Positions 24,099-33,206 of a stretch of DNA of 64,000 nucleotides are shown here, in pieces. The stretch's first letter is position 1. Each line of letters begins with the position of its first letter. This stretch comes from Actinopolymorpha pittospori (GTDB taxonomy: Bacteria > Actinomycetota > Actinomycetes > Propionibacteriales > Actinopolymorphaceae), in NCBI RefSeq assembly GCF_014873875.1, contig NZ_JADBEM010000001.1, forward strand, positions 7,874,001 to 7,938,000, given 5' to 3'. Below the pieces are notes generated by a model, which saw nothing but the letters and a program-made list of their open reading frames with translations, had not been told where the DNA came from and did no database searches. A program made the position numbers and the translations under genes.

Positions 24099-25951
24099 GC
24101 AACCCGACCTTGACAGTGGCCGGCCTCGGCGTCCGGGCCGGTGGCGGCCCACTCGTCGACGACGTGAGCTTCACCATCGACCCGGGCGAACGCGTCGGCC
24201 TGGTGGGCGAGTCTGGATCCGGCAAGTCGTTGACCGCACTCGCCGTGATGGGCCTGTTGCCCGAAGGGTTGGTCGCGCAGGGCTCGGTCCGGCTCGCGGA
24301 GGAGTCGACGGACCTGCTAGGGGCGGACGAGCGCGCGCTGTCGAAGCTGCGGGGCCAGGCGATGAGCATGGTCTTCCAGGAGCCGATGTCCGCGCTCAAC
24401 CCGGTCATGCGGGTCGGCGACCAGGTGGCCGAGGTGCTGCGGATCCACCAGCCAGGCCTGCACCGGGCGGCGTCCCGGTCACGGGCGGTCGATCTTCTGG
24501 CGAAGGTCCGCCTCCCCGATCCCGCCCGCGCGGCCCGCGCCTATCCGCACCAGCTCTCCGGCGGCCAGCGTCAGCGGGTCGTGATCGCGATCGCCCTCGC
24601 CAACGACCCGGACCTGCTGATCTGCGACGAACCCACCAGCGCGCTGGACGTCACGGTGCAGGCGCAGGTCCTCGACCTGATCGTGGCCGCCACGTCGCGC
24701 TCCAACACGGGCCTGCTGTTCATCACCCACGACCTCGCCGTGGTGGCCACCGTGTGCAGCCGGGTGCTGGTGATGCACGACGGTGTCCTGGTCGAGAACG
24801 GACCGGTCTCCGACGTCTTCCGGCAGCCGCGCCACCCGTACACGCGAGCACTGCTCGACGCCGCGGAACCCAGCAGCCCGGCACCCACCCGGCACCTGAA
24901 TCCGACGCAGCGCCCCAGCCCGACACAGCCCGATCCGACGCCGCGACCGGACGGGACGCGGCCGGACGGGACGCGGCCGGACGGGACGCGACCGGACGGG
25001 ACGCGGCCGGACGGGACGCGTCGACCTGATCCAGACGGCCTGGATTCCGCAGTGGAGCCGGCGGAGCCGGCACCGCACCCGGGGCCGGCGCCCGTCATCG
25101 AACTCCGTGACCTCTCTCGCGTCTACCGGCGACCCCGCACCTCGTTGCGTTCGGCACCCAGCTCGGTACCCGCGCTGCGCGACGTCAGCTTCGACATCGC
25201 CTCCGGGCAGCGGTTCGGCATCGTCGGCGAGTCCGGGTCCGGCAAGTCGACGCTCGTACGCCTGCTCGCCGGTCTGGACCAGCCGACCGCGGGATCGGTC
25301 CGGTTCGCCGGACGCCGCGTCGACGGCGTACCGGAACGCCGGCTGCGGTTCCTGCGCGAGGACCTGCAGTTGGTGTTCCAGGACCCGAGCGGCTCCCTTG
25401 ACCCAAGGATGCGGGTGGGTGACATCGTGGCGGAGCCGCTGGTCGCGATGCGCGACTCGCGGCTGCGGCGCACCCAGCGTTCCCATCGAACCCGCGTCGA
25501 CGAACTCCTCGCCGCGGTGGGCCTGCCCGCCGACGCCGCCGAACGCTATCCGCACCAGTTCTCCGGCGGCCAGCGCCAACGCATCTCGCTGGCACGTGCT
25601 CTCGCCCCCGCTCCGAAGGTCCTGGTCGCGGACGAACCCGTGAGCGCCCTCGACGCCTCCGTGCGCGCGCAGATCCTCGACCTGCTCGCGTCCCTCGCCG
25701 ACACCTTCGAACTCACCCTGGTCTTCGTCTCTCACGACCTGTCGGTGGTTCGCCAGGTCTGCGACACGGTGGCCGTCCTGCACGAGGGACGGGTGGTCGA
25801 ACTCGGGCCGACCGAGCGGATCTTCACCGCGCCGGAACACCCCTACACCCAACGGCTGATCGCGGCGGTCCCCAGCGTCTCGAGAGCTCTCTCGGGCACG
25901 ACCGTGCATGACCTGACCGGCGACAAGGCGAGGCTCGAGGCTTCGCCGTAG
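24095..25951 (+). CDS. Fused DppD-DppF-type double ATPase of the ABC importer
   Basis: A 618-aa protein holding both ATPases of a peptide-type importer. Domain 1 (about 1-255): Walker A GESGSGKSL, signature LSGGQRQRV, Walker B LLICDEPTSALD. Domain 2 (about 330-610): GESGSGKST, FSGGQRQRI, VLVADEPVSALD. Each has the C-terminal oligopeptide-type extension (HPYTRALLDAAEP and HPYTQRLIAAVPS). The roughly 70-residue linker contains five tandem copies of RPDGT encoded by 15-bp repeats. Separate dppD and dppF genes are also common; fusion guarantees a 1:1 ratio. The last 128 bp overlap the end of the convergent DUF222/HNH gene. Confidence 0.93.
   Translation: MSNPTLTVAGLGVRAGGGPLVDDVSFTIDPGERVGLVGESGSGKSLTALAVMGLLPEGLVAQGSVRLAEESTDLLGADERALSKLRGQAMSMVFQEPMSALNPVMRVGDQVAEVLRIHQPGLHRAASRSRAVDLLAKVRLPDPARAARAYPHQLSGGQRQRVVIAIALANDPDLLICDEPTSALDVTVQAQVLDLIVAATSRSNTGLLFITHDLAVVATVCSRVLVMHDGVLVENGPVSDVFRQPRHPYTRALLDAAEPSSPAPTRHLNPTQRPSPTQPDPTPRPDGTRPDGTRPDGTRPDGTRPDGTRRPDPDGLDSAVEPAEPAPHPGPAPVIELRDLSRVYRRPRTSLRSAPSSVPALRDVSFDIASGQRFGIVGESGSGKSTLVRLLAGLDQPTAGSVRFAGRRVDGVPERRLRFLREDLQLVFQDPSGSLDPRMRVGDIVAEPLVAMRDSRLRRTQRSHRTRVDELLAAVGLPADAAERYPHQFSGGQRQRISLARALAPAPKVLVADEPVSALDASVRAQILDLLASLADTFELTLVFVSHDLSVVRQVCDTVAVLHEGRVVELGPTERIFTAPEHPYTQRLIAAVPSVSRALSGTTVHDLTGDKARLEASP
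24947..25021 (+). repeat. Five tandem 15-bp repeats in the ATPase linker
   Basis: Five consecutive 15-bp units of CCGGACGGGACGCGG, three exact and two with a changed last base, encode RPDGT repeats in the interdomain linker. The unit is a multiple of three, so copy-number change would keep the frame. Confidence 0.9.
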
Positions 25952-27656
25952 GGGTCACGGTGAACGCGGACCGCGGTGGTCCATCCGCCTGCCATCCGTT
26001 GGCGCTCCTCCCCCATTCGCGCCCCGTCACGTGGCTTCGGCGCGGACGCTTCACCTCGGCGCGTTCGTCCTTCTCAGAAGGGCGGCGGGCCTGTGTCGTC
26101 GTTGGACGCGGCGGCGTTGGTGGTGCGGGTGGTGGTGCGGGTGGTGGTGCGGGTGGTGGTGCGGGTTGTGGTGGTGCGGGGTCGGTGAGGTCGGGTGGGT
26201 GGGTGTGGTGGTGTCTGCCGTGTGGGTCGGTGAGGGTGTAGTGGCCTGGGGTTGTTTGGTGGAGGGTCCAGGCTGACTCGGTCTTCACTGAATGGTGGTG
26301 GGGGCACAGGGGTGCGGTGTTCGTGGGTGTGGTGGGTCCGCCGTCCGCGTGGGGGGTGTTGTGGTCGAGGTCGCAGGTGGGGGCGGGTCTTCGACAGGTG
26401 GGCCAGATGCAGCGTTGGTTGAGGGCGTGGACGAGTTCTGCTTGTAGTCCGCGTGGGAACCGTTGGGGTAGTGGGTGTAGGTGCAGTAGTTGTCCGGTGA
26501 TGGGGTGTGTGACGCCGACGGTGTAGCGGGCGTCGGGGTTGGTGAGCTGGTTGAGGGTCAGTCGGCGGGCGACCTCGGTGACGATCGGACCGAACCCGCC
26601 GAGTTCACCTGGCCGCTGCGACAGTCCCATCAGCGTGGTCAGCGGAACGTTCAACTGGATCCGCGCCCGCACCCCCACCCTGGCCAGACCACTCCCTTGC
26701 TCCACACTCGCGGCTGCATCAGCCGTCGTCGACGGATCGACTGCGGGTTCGGAGGCGGCTGCGGTTGGTTGCGGTGCACGCGGTGCGGGGACCTTCACCA
26801 CACCACGGCGAGCCTGCTCACTCGATTCGCCAGCGGCCCTGTCGCCGTCACCCGGGTTGGGGTTGTGGATGTGGCTGCGACCCGACAGCAGGCTGGTGGC
26901 GATGTCCGCGCGGAGCTGCCCAAGCCGACGAGGATCGCCTGACTGTTTCATGGTGCGAGCGATCGCATCCACATACCCGAACGCCTCCGCCGCCTGATCA
27001 GCCGGCACACCACGCACCGCCAGATCCGCGGCACCATCGATCGCGGGATAGATCTCCACCTCCCGATCACGCACCCGACGTCGATGCCGCGCCAGGGCGG
27101 CATCGGGGTCGACCTTGATGACCTCCGCCTCCACCCGCATGCGAAGCAACCCAGCCCGCAACCCCAACACATCCGGGAACAGAGCGTCCTCCACCCGACG
27201 CCTCTCCGCCCCAGTCTTCAGTTCGGCGAGACGTTCGGCGATCACCCGGACCTCGCCGACCTCAAGCTCACCCCGAGCAAGAGCAGCCCGCGTGCGCGGC
27301 AACTCGGACAAGGTCAGAGCCAACGCGACGTACCAGTCAGCGTGATAAGCAGTCCACCCCAACAACGGCTCCAACACCGCAGGCGTATGCGGATCAACCG
27401 ACCCCACCCGCACCGCCGGGTCGTCGATCAGACCGGGCGGGGTGTGCGCCAACTCCACCACCTCACCCAGACACCCCTCCTCCAACCAACAAATCAACCG
27501 CCGCCGCGCACGAACCAACTCCTCCAACTCAACCCCGTTACAGTCCCCCCGCGACACCGCCAACAAAGCCGACAACAACCCAGGACCCGGCAGCATCTCA
27601 GCGAACCCAGCAGGCAGCGGAGACACCCGCACCGACACACCACCAGACTCGCCCAT
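25824..27656 (-). CDS. DUF222 / HNH endonuclease (13E12-repeat family) protein
   Basis: A 610-aa member of the actinobacterial 13E12 repeat family. It has a DUF222 region (about 30-360) and a C-terminal HNH domain with CIWPTCRRPAPTCDLDHNTP, HADGGPTTPTNTAPLC and PHHHSVK, so cysteines and histidines of the metal finger and nuclease are present. Function in the cell is not established; copies are often numerous and mobile-like. The last 110 residues are unusual: a PAPP-type Pro/Ala tract (26119-26166), then a basic tail reading through the end of the convergent ATPase gene for 128 bp. ATG start at 27656. Codon use in the middle resembles the neighbours; the region 25960-26600 is much more GT-biased on the plus strand. 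Confidence 0.88.
   Translation of the reverse strand: MGESGGVSVRVSPLPAGFAEMLPGPGLLSALLAVSRGDCNGVELEELVRARRRLICWLEEGCLGEVVELAHTPPGLIDDPAVRVGSVDPHTPAVLEPLLGWTAYHADWYVALALTLSELPRTRAALARGELEVGEVRVIAERLAELKTGAERRRVEDALFPDVLGLRAGLLRMRVEAEVIKVDPDAALARHRRRVRDREVEIYPAIDGAADLAVRGVPADQAAEAFGYVDAIARTMKQSGDPRRLGQLRADIATSLLSGRSHIHNPNPGDGDRAAGESSEQARRGVVKVPAPRAPQPTAAASEPAVDPSTTADAAASVEQGSGLARVGVRARIQLNVPLTTLMGLSQRPGELGGFGPIVTEVARRLTLNQLTNPDARYTVGVTHPITGQLLHLHPLPQRFPRGLQAELVHALNQRCIWPTCRRPAPTCDLDHNTPHADGGPTTPTNTAPLCPHHHSVKTESAWTLHQTTPGHYTLTDPHGRHHHTHPPDLTDPAPPQPAPPPAPPPAPPPAPPTPPRPTTTQARRPSEKDERAEVKRPRRSHVTGREWGRSANGWQADGPPRSAFTVTPTAKPRASPCRRSGHARSCPRELSRRWGPPRSAVGCRGVPAR
26119..26166 (-). repeat. Four tandem 12-bp repeats encoding the PAPP tract
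   Basis: Four copies of GGTGGTGCGGGT (plus-strand reading) encode the repeated PAPP of the DUF222/HNH protein tail. The unit keeps the frame, so the tract may vary in length. Confidence 0.85.
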
Positions 27657-27863
27657 ACGTTCGATCCTACCGGCGACGAAGGCCCGACGCGAACCAGAAA
27701 CCCCTTATCCACAAGGCAAAACAGCCCACCATGAGCAACCGCCCACCTGTCGGCGCCATGTGGTAAGAGGTCCCGACGACACCACGAGGACCTGACAAAG
27801 AGGCGGCCGCCGCCCGGCACGCCCGACCGACCGGCGGCCGGGCTGCCAGCGGCGGTCGAGTCC

Positions 27864-28082
27864 TCAGCTCCCGGCGAACGCCATGCCGATCTCAGCGAGA
27901 GCCTGCCGAAGCTGTCGGATCGCCTTCGGCCCCACGCCGTGCAGGCGCAGCAACTCCTGCTCGCTGACCCCGGTGAGGTGCTCGATGCGGCTGTAGCCAG
28001 CCGCGATGAGAGCGCGGCGGGCGGGTTGGGAGAGTGCGGCCGGCAGATCCTCGCCGCCGCGCTGGTTCCGCTCAGCCGACAT
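27864..28082 (-). CDS. Small helix-hairpin-helix protein
   Basis: A 72-aa protein made almost wholly of a helix-hairpin-helix fold like the RNA polymerase alpha C-terminal domain: LSQPARRALIAAGYSRIEHL, then GVSEQELLRLHGVGPKAIRQ and LRQAL. Such domains bind DNA without strong sequence specificity; many actinobacteria have free-standing copies next to enzymes. It overlaps the end of the upstream hydrolase gene by 11 bp, so it is probably co-translated. The 207-bp gap 27657-27863 contains GC-rich imperfect palindromes but no gene. Confidence 0.78.
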   Translation of the reverse strand: MSAERNQRGGEDLPAALSQPARRALIAAGYSRIEHLTGVSEQELLRLHGVGPKAIRQLRQALAEIGMAFAGS

Positions 28083-28842
28083 GAATGCCCGCTCTCCGGA
28101 TCGGCATCAGCGTGGGTCGAGCTTCGCTGGTCAGGAAATCGGAGACCAACCGAACGCACTCGTCGGGGCGCCCGAGCAGCAGCAGGTGTGAGGTTCCTGG
28201 CACGATCGCCAGTTGGGCGTCCGGCAGTGCGTGGTACAGCGCCACGGTGTGCTCCAGCCGCACGAGATCATCGTCGCCGGCCATGACCAGGGTGCGGCAG
28301 TTCACACCGGCCAGGTCGGCGGGCTCGAGTCCGTCCTCCTCGGCCACCGCGTCCACCACCTTCGCGATCACCGCAGGGAAGTGTCCGGCGCCGTCCGGCG
28401 ACACCTCGGCGTAGGCCGCGACGAGCAGCGGTGGCGGTTCCCCTTCCGCGCTTGGCCGCAGGATCAACCCGTCGGTGTGGAAGGCACCACTGACAAGGAC
28501 GAGGCGCTCGACCAGGTCCGGCCGGTCAAGCGCCACCCGGAGCGCCACGCCCGCACCCGCGCTGTAGCCGACGAGGCGCGCAGGCCCGCCGACCACGCGC
28601 TCCAGGAAGGCGACGATGTCCTGTGCCATCACGGCAAGACTGAGCGGTCCGGGCACATCGGCGGTATGGCCGTGGGCTCGGCATTCGGGAAGGAGGAGCC
28701 GGAACCCGCCGGCCAGGGTGTCGAGGTTTCCCGCGAAGTCCCTCGCGTCGCTGAGACCGCCGTGCAGGAGCACAACGGGCTCGCCCGCGCCGCGATCGTC
28801 GTACCACATGGACACGCCGTTCACCCGTACGTAGTCCGCCAT
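28072..28842 (-). CDS. Alpha/beta hydrolase
   Basis: A 256-aa alpha/beta-fold hydrolase. Oxyanion-hole segment VVLLHGGLSD, nucleophile elbow GYSAG with Ser94, acid in VMAGDDDLV (Asp190 or Asp192) and His219 in VPGTSHLLLLGRP are all present in the right order. The substrate is unknown (esterase, lipase or lactonase are possible). No signal peptide, so cytoplasmic. It is the first gene of a two-gene unit with the HhH protein and lies next to an ECF sigma factor gene on the same strand, 91 bp away. Confidence 0.88.
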   Translation of the reverse strand: MADYVRVNGVSMWYDDRGAGEPVVLLHGGLSDARDFAGNLDTLAGGFRLLLPECRAHGHTADVPGPLSLAVMAQDIVAFLERVVGGPARLVGYSAGAGVALRVALDRPDLVERLVLVSGAFHTDGLILRPSAEGEPPPLLVAAYAEVSPDGAGHFPAVIAKVVDAVAEEDGLEPADLAGVNCRTLVMAGDDDLVRLEHTVALYHALPDAQLAIVPGTSHLLLLGRPDECVRLVSDFLTSEARPTLMPIRRAGIHVG

Positions 28843-28933
28843 CTGTCGCCCTCGTGATCTCGTGAGGTAGGTCGCACGCCGGTCGGTCGTGCGCTCACCT
28901 GCTCCTACGGGGCGGGGCGACGGAACTCATCGC

Positions 28934-29965
28934 TCACCGGGCAAGAAACTCATCAGTCCGGGCCCAGGGCCTGTCGATGCCGGTGGGCAGGCCGAAGAGC
29001 GGGAACAGTCGCTCGGCGTCGAGACAGGTCGTGGTCTCGGTGATCAGCCCATCGGCGACCTCGAGAACGAGGAGGGCGAACGGCATGTAGCGTCCGTCCG
29101 GGCCGCCCGGGCGGTACTGCGCGAACGCCGGAGCGCCGTTCGCCACGCACGGCAGCAGGCGCGCGCCCTCGCACGGGTTTCCGGCCGCGATCAGCGTCCG
29201 GCGGATGTCCGCGCGGCCGCGAAGCCACCACACGAACGGCGGCATCGACATCGTGGCGTCTTCGTGCAGAAGCGAGACGAGGGTCGCGACGTCGTAGTGC
29301 TCGAAGGCCTCGCAGTAACGGCTCAGGAGCCGCCGCTGGTCGGCGCCCATCGGCCGGAACGTATCGGCGGGCGCGAGATCGACGCCCTCCATGGTGGACC
29401 GTGCCCGCTGCAAGGCACTGTTGACGGAGGCGACGGTGCTCTCCAAGAGCCCCGCTGTCTCGGCCGCCGTCCAGCACAGCACGTCGCGCAGGATGAGCAC
29501 CACCCGCTGCCGGGGTGGAAGGTGTTGGAGCGCCGCGACGAACGCCAGCCGGATCGTCTCGCGGCGCGCCACGAGGTCGGCCGGATCGCCGCCCTCCGCC
29601 GGCCCGATGACCAGGCTGTCGGGGACCGGCTGGATCCAGACGTTCTCCGACAGCGGTACGCCGAGCGCTGCCCCGACGGGCGATGCGGGACCGAGGTCCA
29701 TCGCCCGGGCCCGACGTTGGGTGCTGCGCAGCATGTCGAGACAGACGCGGGTCGCGATGGTGAACAGCCACGTCCGCAGGGACGCTCGGCTCTCGTCGTA
29801 GCGGCCGAAGCTTCGCCAGGCCCGGAGCAGCGTCTCCTGTACGGCGTCCTCGGCCTCGAAGCCCGAGCCGAGCATACGGTAGCAGAACCCGGTCAGCTCG
29901 ACCCGGTGGGTTTCCAGGCGCGGTTCCGTCGGCGTGGTCAGTCGAGCGTCCACCGCATCGTCCAT
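28934..29965 (-). CDS. ECF sigma factor with C-terminal SnoaL-like domain (SigG-type)
   Basis: A 343-aa extracytoplasmic-function sigma factor. Region 2 reads LTGFCYRMLGSGFEAEDAVQ followed by ETLLRAWRSF and TWLFTIATRVCLDMLRS. Region 4 reads LPPRQRVVLILRDVLCWTAA with ETAGLL. After this comes a SnoaL/NTF2-like domain (about 215-335; LLSRYCEAFEHYDVATLVSL), which in related sigma factors controls activity without a classical anti-sigma factor. No anti-sigma gene is next to it, in line with that. The start ATG 29965 overlaps the end of the APH-family gene by 28 bp; GTG 29953 is an alternative. Confidence 0.88.
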   Translation of the reverse strand: MDDAVDARLTTPTEPRLETHRVELTGFCYRMLGSGFEAEDAVQETLLRAWRSFGRYDESRASLRTWLFTIATRVCLDMLRSTQRRARAMDLGPASPVGAALGVPLSENVWIQPVPDSLVIGPAEGGDPADLVARRETIRLAFVAALQHLPPRQRVVLILRDVLCWTAAETAGLLESTVASVNSALQRARSTMEGVDLAPADTFRPMGADQRRLLSRYCEAFEHYDVATLVSLLHEDATMSMPPFVWWLRGRADIRRTLIAAGNPCEGARLLPCVANGAPAFAQYRPGGPDGRYMPFALLVLEVADGLITETTTCLDAERLFPLFGLPTGIDRPWARTDEFLAR

Positions 29966-30774
29966 CGACGTAGCGGCTCGAGGCCTTCGGGATCCGCGGC
30001 ATAGCGCGCGGACAGGTCGGCCAGCATCATCTCGCCCGCCCACCGGTGGCAGGCAGGCGGAATCGAGGCCGCCTGCGGGCCGTAGCCGGCGATCCAGCCC
30101 CGGGTCAGCTCGTCGAGGAACGCACGCTCCTGCGCGGTCAGCATCGCGAGCATCGGGTTGATCGTCATCAGCGCGTGCGTCCGGGCGACATCGAGCAGTG
30201 GATGACCCGCACGCGCGTTGACCCAGTCGACGACGCCGCTCACCTTGTCCCCGTCGACCAGGATGTTCAGGGGATGCCAGTCGAGATGCACCAACGCGCT
30301 GCCCACGGGTGGGCCGAGGCGGTCCGACGTGACCGCTCCCCCGGACGCTCGAGCATCGAGGGCGTGGCCGTGCCAGACGGGTACGCCGGGCAGACCGGCA
30401 GGCGCGGGCACCTCGTGGAGGGCACGCTGGGCCTCACCCATCAGCTCGCCGAGCCGGTGAGCTCGGCCCGGCTCCAGGCGGAGCGCCTCGAGCACGGTCG
30501 TCCCGGGCAGCCAACTCGACAGCAGGATGTCCGATCCACCGTGCTGGGCGCGTCGGAGGATCTCCCCCACCGGCAGCCCGGCACGCCCGGCCGCGACCAT
30601 CGCGGCCACCAGGGCCGTCGTTCCGGCGCCCGCCGGTGCGCACCGCAGGGCGAGCAGACCGTCGGGCGTGCGCACCTTCCACATCTCTCCGGTCGCTCCG
30701 CCCGCCAACTCCACGGGCGTGTCCGGTGGAAGGTCGACGCTCGCGAGCACCTCTGGCGCCAACGCGTGGGTCAT
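29938..30774 (-). CDS. Aminoglycoside phosphotransferase (APH)-family small-molecule kinase
   Basis: A 278-aa protein-kinase-like phosphotransferase. The catalytic loop HLDWHPLNILVDG (about 176-188) holds the expected Asp and Asn; it is followed by the metal-binding VVDWVNARAGHPLLDVART. The N-lobe has a glycine-rich LAGGATGEMWKVRTP and a possible ATP-lysine is not obvious at the usual place. The substrate cannot be assigned; most such actinobacterial proteins are not antibiotic-resistance enzymes. It is directly followed (28-bp overlap) by the ECF sigma gene. Confidence 0.82.
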   Translation of the reverse strand: MTHALAPEVLASVDLPPDTPVELAGGATGEMWKVRTPDGLLALRCAPAGAGTTALVAAMVAAGRAGLPVGEILRRAQHGGSDILLSSWLPGTTVLEALRLEPGRAHRLGELMGEAQRALHEVPAPAGLPGVPVWHGHALDARASGGAVTSDRLGPPVGSALVHLDWHPLNILVDGDKVSGVVDWVNARAGHPLLDVARTHALMTINPMLAMLTAQERAFLDELTRGWIAGYGPQAASIPPACHRWAGEMMLADLSARYAADPEGLEPLRRWTMRWTLD

Positions 30775-30824
30775 GACGGGTCAGGCTACCGGCTCGGACG
30801 GTGTGGACGGCCTGGAAGCGTGGT

Positions 30825-32231
30825 TCAGCCGAGCGCCCTGCCGAAGAACACGAGATCGTCGGTGGGGATCCCGATCGACTGGGGACGCAGCACCGAGAAC
30901 AGACCGGGGCCCCCGACGCCCTGGCTCGTCCCGGTCAGAATCGTGACCGAGCCGCGTCCGGCGTCCTCGTTGTCGGCGGAGACGATCAGCTCCGCCCGAC
31001 GGTTGCGGTTGAAGTCACGGAAGGCCGCCGGCGACCCGAACAGGTCCGCGGCCTCGGCCGAGTCGGGCACGCCGGCGGTGTCCTGCGTGATCTCCTGCAC
31101 CCGGGTGAGATCGAGTCCCGCCGCACTTCCCCGGACAACGGTGACCAGGCCGGCGTCCTCCCTGGTCCCGACGTCTTCGTACGGGACTCCCACGGCGAGG
31201 TCGGCCTTCCCGTCACCCTCGACGTCGCCGAGCGCGACGCTCAGGCCGAAGAGGTCGTCCTCCTCCGCCACGGCGGGAATCCCGGCCGTGTCCTGGCTCA
31301 GTCCCGTCGGTCCGCGGCGCACGTCGAGTCCGGTACTCGAACCGAACCAGACGCGGACCCGGCCCGCTTCGGTCCGGCCGCTGACGGTCGAACGTGGGTT
31401 GCCGATCGCGACGTCGGCATACCCGTCGCCGTCGATGTCGCCGATCGCCGCGGCGTCGGTCGTCTCTGTCGAGATCTTCTGGAACAGCGTCGTGTCGATG
31501 CCGTCCGGACCTCCGCGGTAGAGCAGCAGTCGGGTGGTCTGGTTGATGAGCTGGACGGTGAAGAAGACGTCGTCATAGCCGTCTCCGGTGACGTCACCGA
31601 CAGCGAGTACGCGCCTGCCGTTCAGGTCCAGTCCCGTCGGACCGAAGGGGTGCAGGATGGGCGCGGCGAAGCCTGCCCTGCCGTACATCACGTAGGCCTG
31701 TTCCCATCCGAGGATCGCGAGGTCGGGATAGCCGTCCTTGTCGAAGTCGCCCGCGCCGACCTCATGACAGTTCGCCACCACGCGTACGCCACGGTTGAGT
31801 CCCACGGCACTTCCGAACAGCACCGTGAGCGAGCCCACGAACTTGAAGCCCGGCTCACTCTCCATCGGCGTGCAGACGGCGAGGTCGGCGTATCCGTCGG
31901 CGTTGAAGTCGGCGGAGGCGAGCGAGCCCCCGAACCCTTCTTCGCTCGCCGCTCCACCCGGCACCCAGGACAGGTCCTGCGTGATGCGCTGGCGGTGGGA
32001 GGGGGTGAGAAGGTCGCCGGCGCCGTAGACGACCCCGACCATCCCGGCGAACGGCCGGTCGCCGAGGAAGGCGGGCATCCCGATCGCCAGGTCGGCGTTC
32101 CCGTCACCGTCGAAGTCCGCCGGCAGTGCCGGTGGCGCGGCCGAGGCCGGGGTGGGCGGCGCGGCCAGCACCGCCGAGCACACCAGGCCCGCGGCGAGCC
32201 CACCCGTGAGGAGAAACCGACGAAGGCGCAT
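30825..32231 (-). CDS. Secreted FG-GAP/integrin-like repeat protein
   Basis: A 468-aa exported protein. A Sec signal peptide (MRLRRFLLTGGLAAGLVCSA, cleavage near ASA) is followed by about seven FG-GAP repeats, each with a Ca2+-binding loop such as DFDGDGNADLAIG, DFNADGYADLAV, DFDKDGYPDLAI, DVTGDGYDDVFF, DIDGDGYADVAIG and DVEGDGKADLAVG. The last one (DFNRNRRAELIVS) has lost some ligands. The fold should be a beta-propeller. No catalytic domain accompanies it, so it may bind a surface or ligand. ATG 32231 is chosen because it starts the signal peptide; an ATG at 32282 is in frame. The gap 32232-32363 is empty. Confidence 0.87.
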   Translation of the reverse strand: MRLRRFLLTGGLAAGLVCSAVLAAPPTPASAAPPALPADFDGDGNADLAIGMPAFLGDRPFAGMVGVVYGAGDLLTPSHRQRITQDLSWVPGGAASEEGFGGSLASADFNADGYADLAVCTPMESEPGFKFVGSLTVLFGSAVGLNRGVRVVANCHEVGAGDFDKDGYPDLAILGWEQAYVMYGRAGFAAPILHPFGPTGLDLNGRRVLAVGDVTGDGYDDVFFTVQLINQTTRLLLYRGGPDGIDTTLFQKISTETTDAAAIGDIDGDGYADVAIGNPRSTVSGRTEAGRVRVWFGSSTGLDVRRGPTGLSQDTAGIPAVAEEDDLFGLSVALGDVEGDGKADLAVGVPYEDVGTREDAGLVTVVRGSAAGLDLTRVQEITQDTAGVPDSAEAADLFGSPAAFRDFNRNRRAELIVSADNEDAGRGSVTILTGTSQGVGGPGLFSVLRPQSIGIPTDDLVFFGRALG

Positions 32232-32363
32232 AGCGGTACCTCGGAACGACTTCGGAGTTGTGGACAGTACCGAAATCGTCACACGAGAATGGCGTATTAC
32301 GGCGCCAGATGGGCAAGCTCTCCCGAAAGGGTCAGTTGGGTTCGATTCGCCTCGACTCGGGCG

Positions 32364-33131
32364 TCAGCGGACGATGTGCCCCGCGTCGCGCAGGGCCGTC
32401 TTGACGTCGCGGATGCGCAGGTCGCCGAAGTGGAAGACGCTGGCGGCGAGTACGGCGTCCGCACCGGCCTCGATCGCCGGCGGGAAGTCGGCCGGGGTGC
32501 CCGCTCCCCCGCTGGCGATCAGCGGGACATCCACGACCTTGCGAATCGCCTCGATCATCGTGATGTCGTAACCCGTCTTGGTGCCGTCCGCGTCCATGGA
32601 GTTGAGCAGGATCTCCCCAGCGCCCAACTCCGCTCCACGGGCCGCCCACTCCACCGCGTCGAGGTCGGCCCCGCGGCGTCCGCCGTGTGTGGTGACCTCG
32701 AAGCCGGAGGGCATGTTCGGTGCCCGGCGCGCGTCGACGGACAGCACCAGCACCTGCGAGCCGAACCGTTTGGCGATCTCGGCCAGAAGCTCCGGCCGGG
32801 CGATCGCCGCTGTGTTGACGCCCACCTTGTCCGCACCGGCCCGCAGCAGCCGGTCGACGTCCTCGACGGACCGGACGCCACCGCCGACCGTGAGCGGGAT
32901 GAAGACCTGTTCGGCGGTCCGGCGTACGACGTCATGGGTCGTCGCCCGACCCTCCGCCGAGGCCGACACGTCGAGGAACGTGAGCTCGTCGGCACCTTCG
33001 GCGTCGTAGATCGTCGCCATCTCCACCGGGTCGCCCGCATCGCGCAGGTCGGCGAAGTTGACGCCCTTCACCACCCGTCCGGCGTCGACGTCGAGGCAGG
33101 GGATCACCCGGACCGCGAGGCTGTTGCTCAT
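32364..33131 (-). CDS. hisF: Imidazole glycerol phosphate synthase cyclase subunit
   Basis: The 255-aa (beta-alpha)8-barrel cyclase forms IGP and AICAR from PRFAR using ammonia delivered by HisH. It shows [20 protein letters not shown] at the start (Asp14 region), the phosphate-binding [11 protein letters not shown] and the second catalytic Asp within [12 protein letters not shown]. Full length and start are typical. It stands alone here: the lipid-type operon and other genes (33.4-41.5 kb) lie between it and its partners hisH and priA, although strand and relative order are kept. Confidence 0.96.
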   Translation of the reverse strand: MSNSLAVRVIPCLDVDAGRVVKGVNFADLRDAGDPVEMATIYDAEGADELTFLDVSASAEGRATTHDVVRRTAEQVFIPLTVGGGVRSVEDVDRLLRAGADKVGVNTAAIARPELLAEIAKRFGSQVLVLSVDARRAPNMPSGFEVTTHGGRRGADLDAVEWAARGAELGAGEILLNSMDADGTKTGYDITMIEAIRKVVDVPLIASGGAGTPADFPPAIEAGADAVLAASVFHFGDLRIRDVKTALRDAGHIVR

Positions 33132-33206
33132 GCCGAGACCCTAGCGACCACCCGCTCGACAGTGACGCGCGGCGCCCGCGCTCGCGGGTCCGCATGACCC
33201 TGGCCG

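Noticed and set aside
29938-30774. Aminoglycoside resistance determinant
   Set aside because: The protein has the APH fold but no close similarity by eye to known resistance enzymes; the family is large and diverse, so a resistance call is not supported.
30801-33197. 798-codon plus-strand open frame across the FG-GAP and hisF genes
   Set aside because: It is antisense to two recognised proteins and crosses their intergenic gap without a plausible product.
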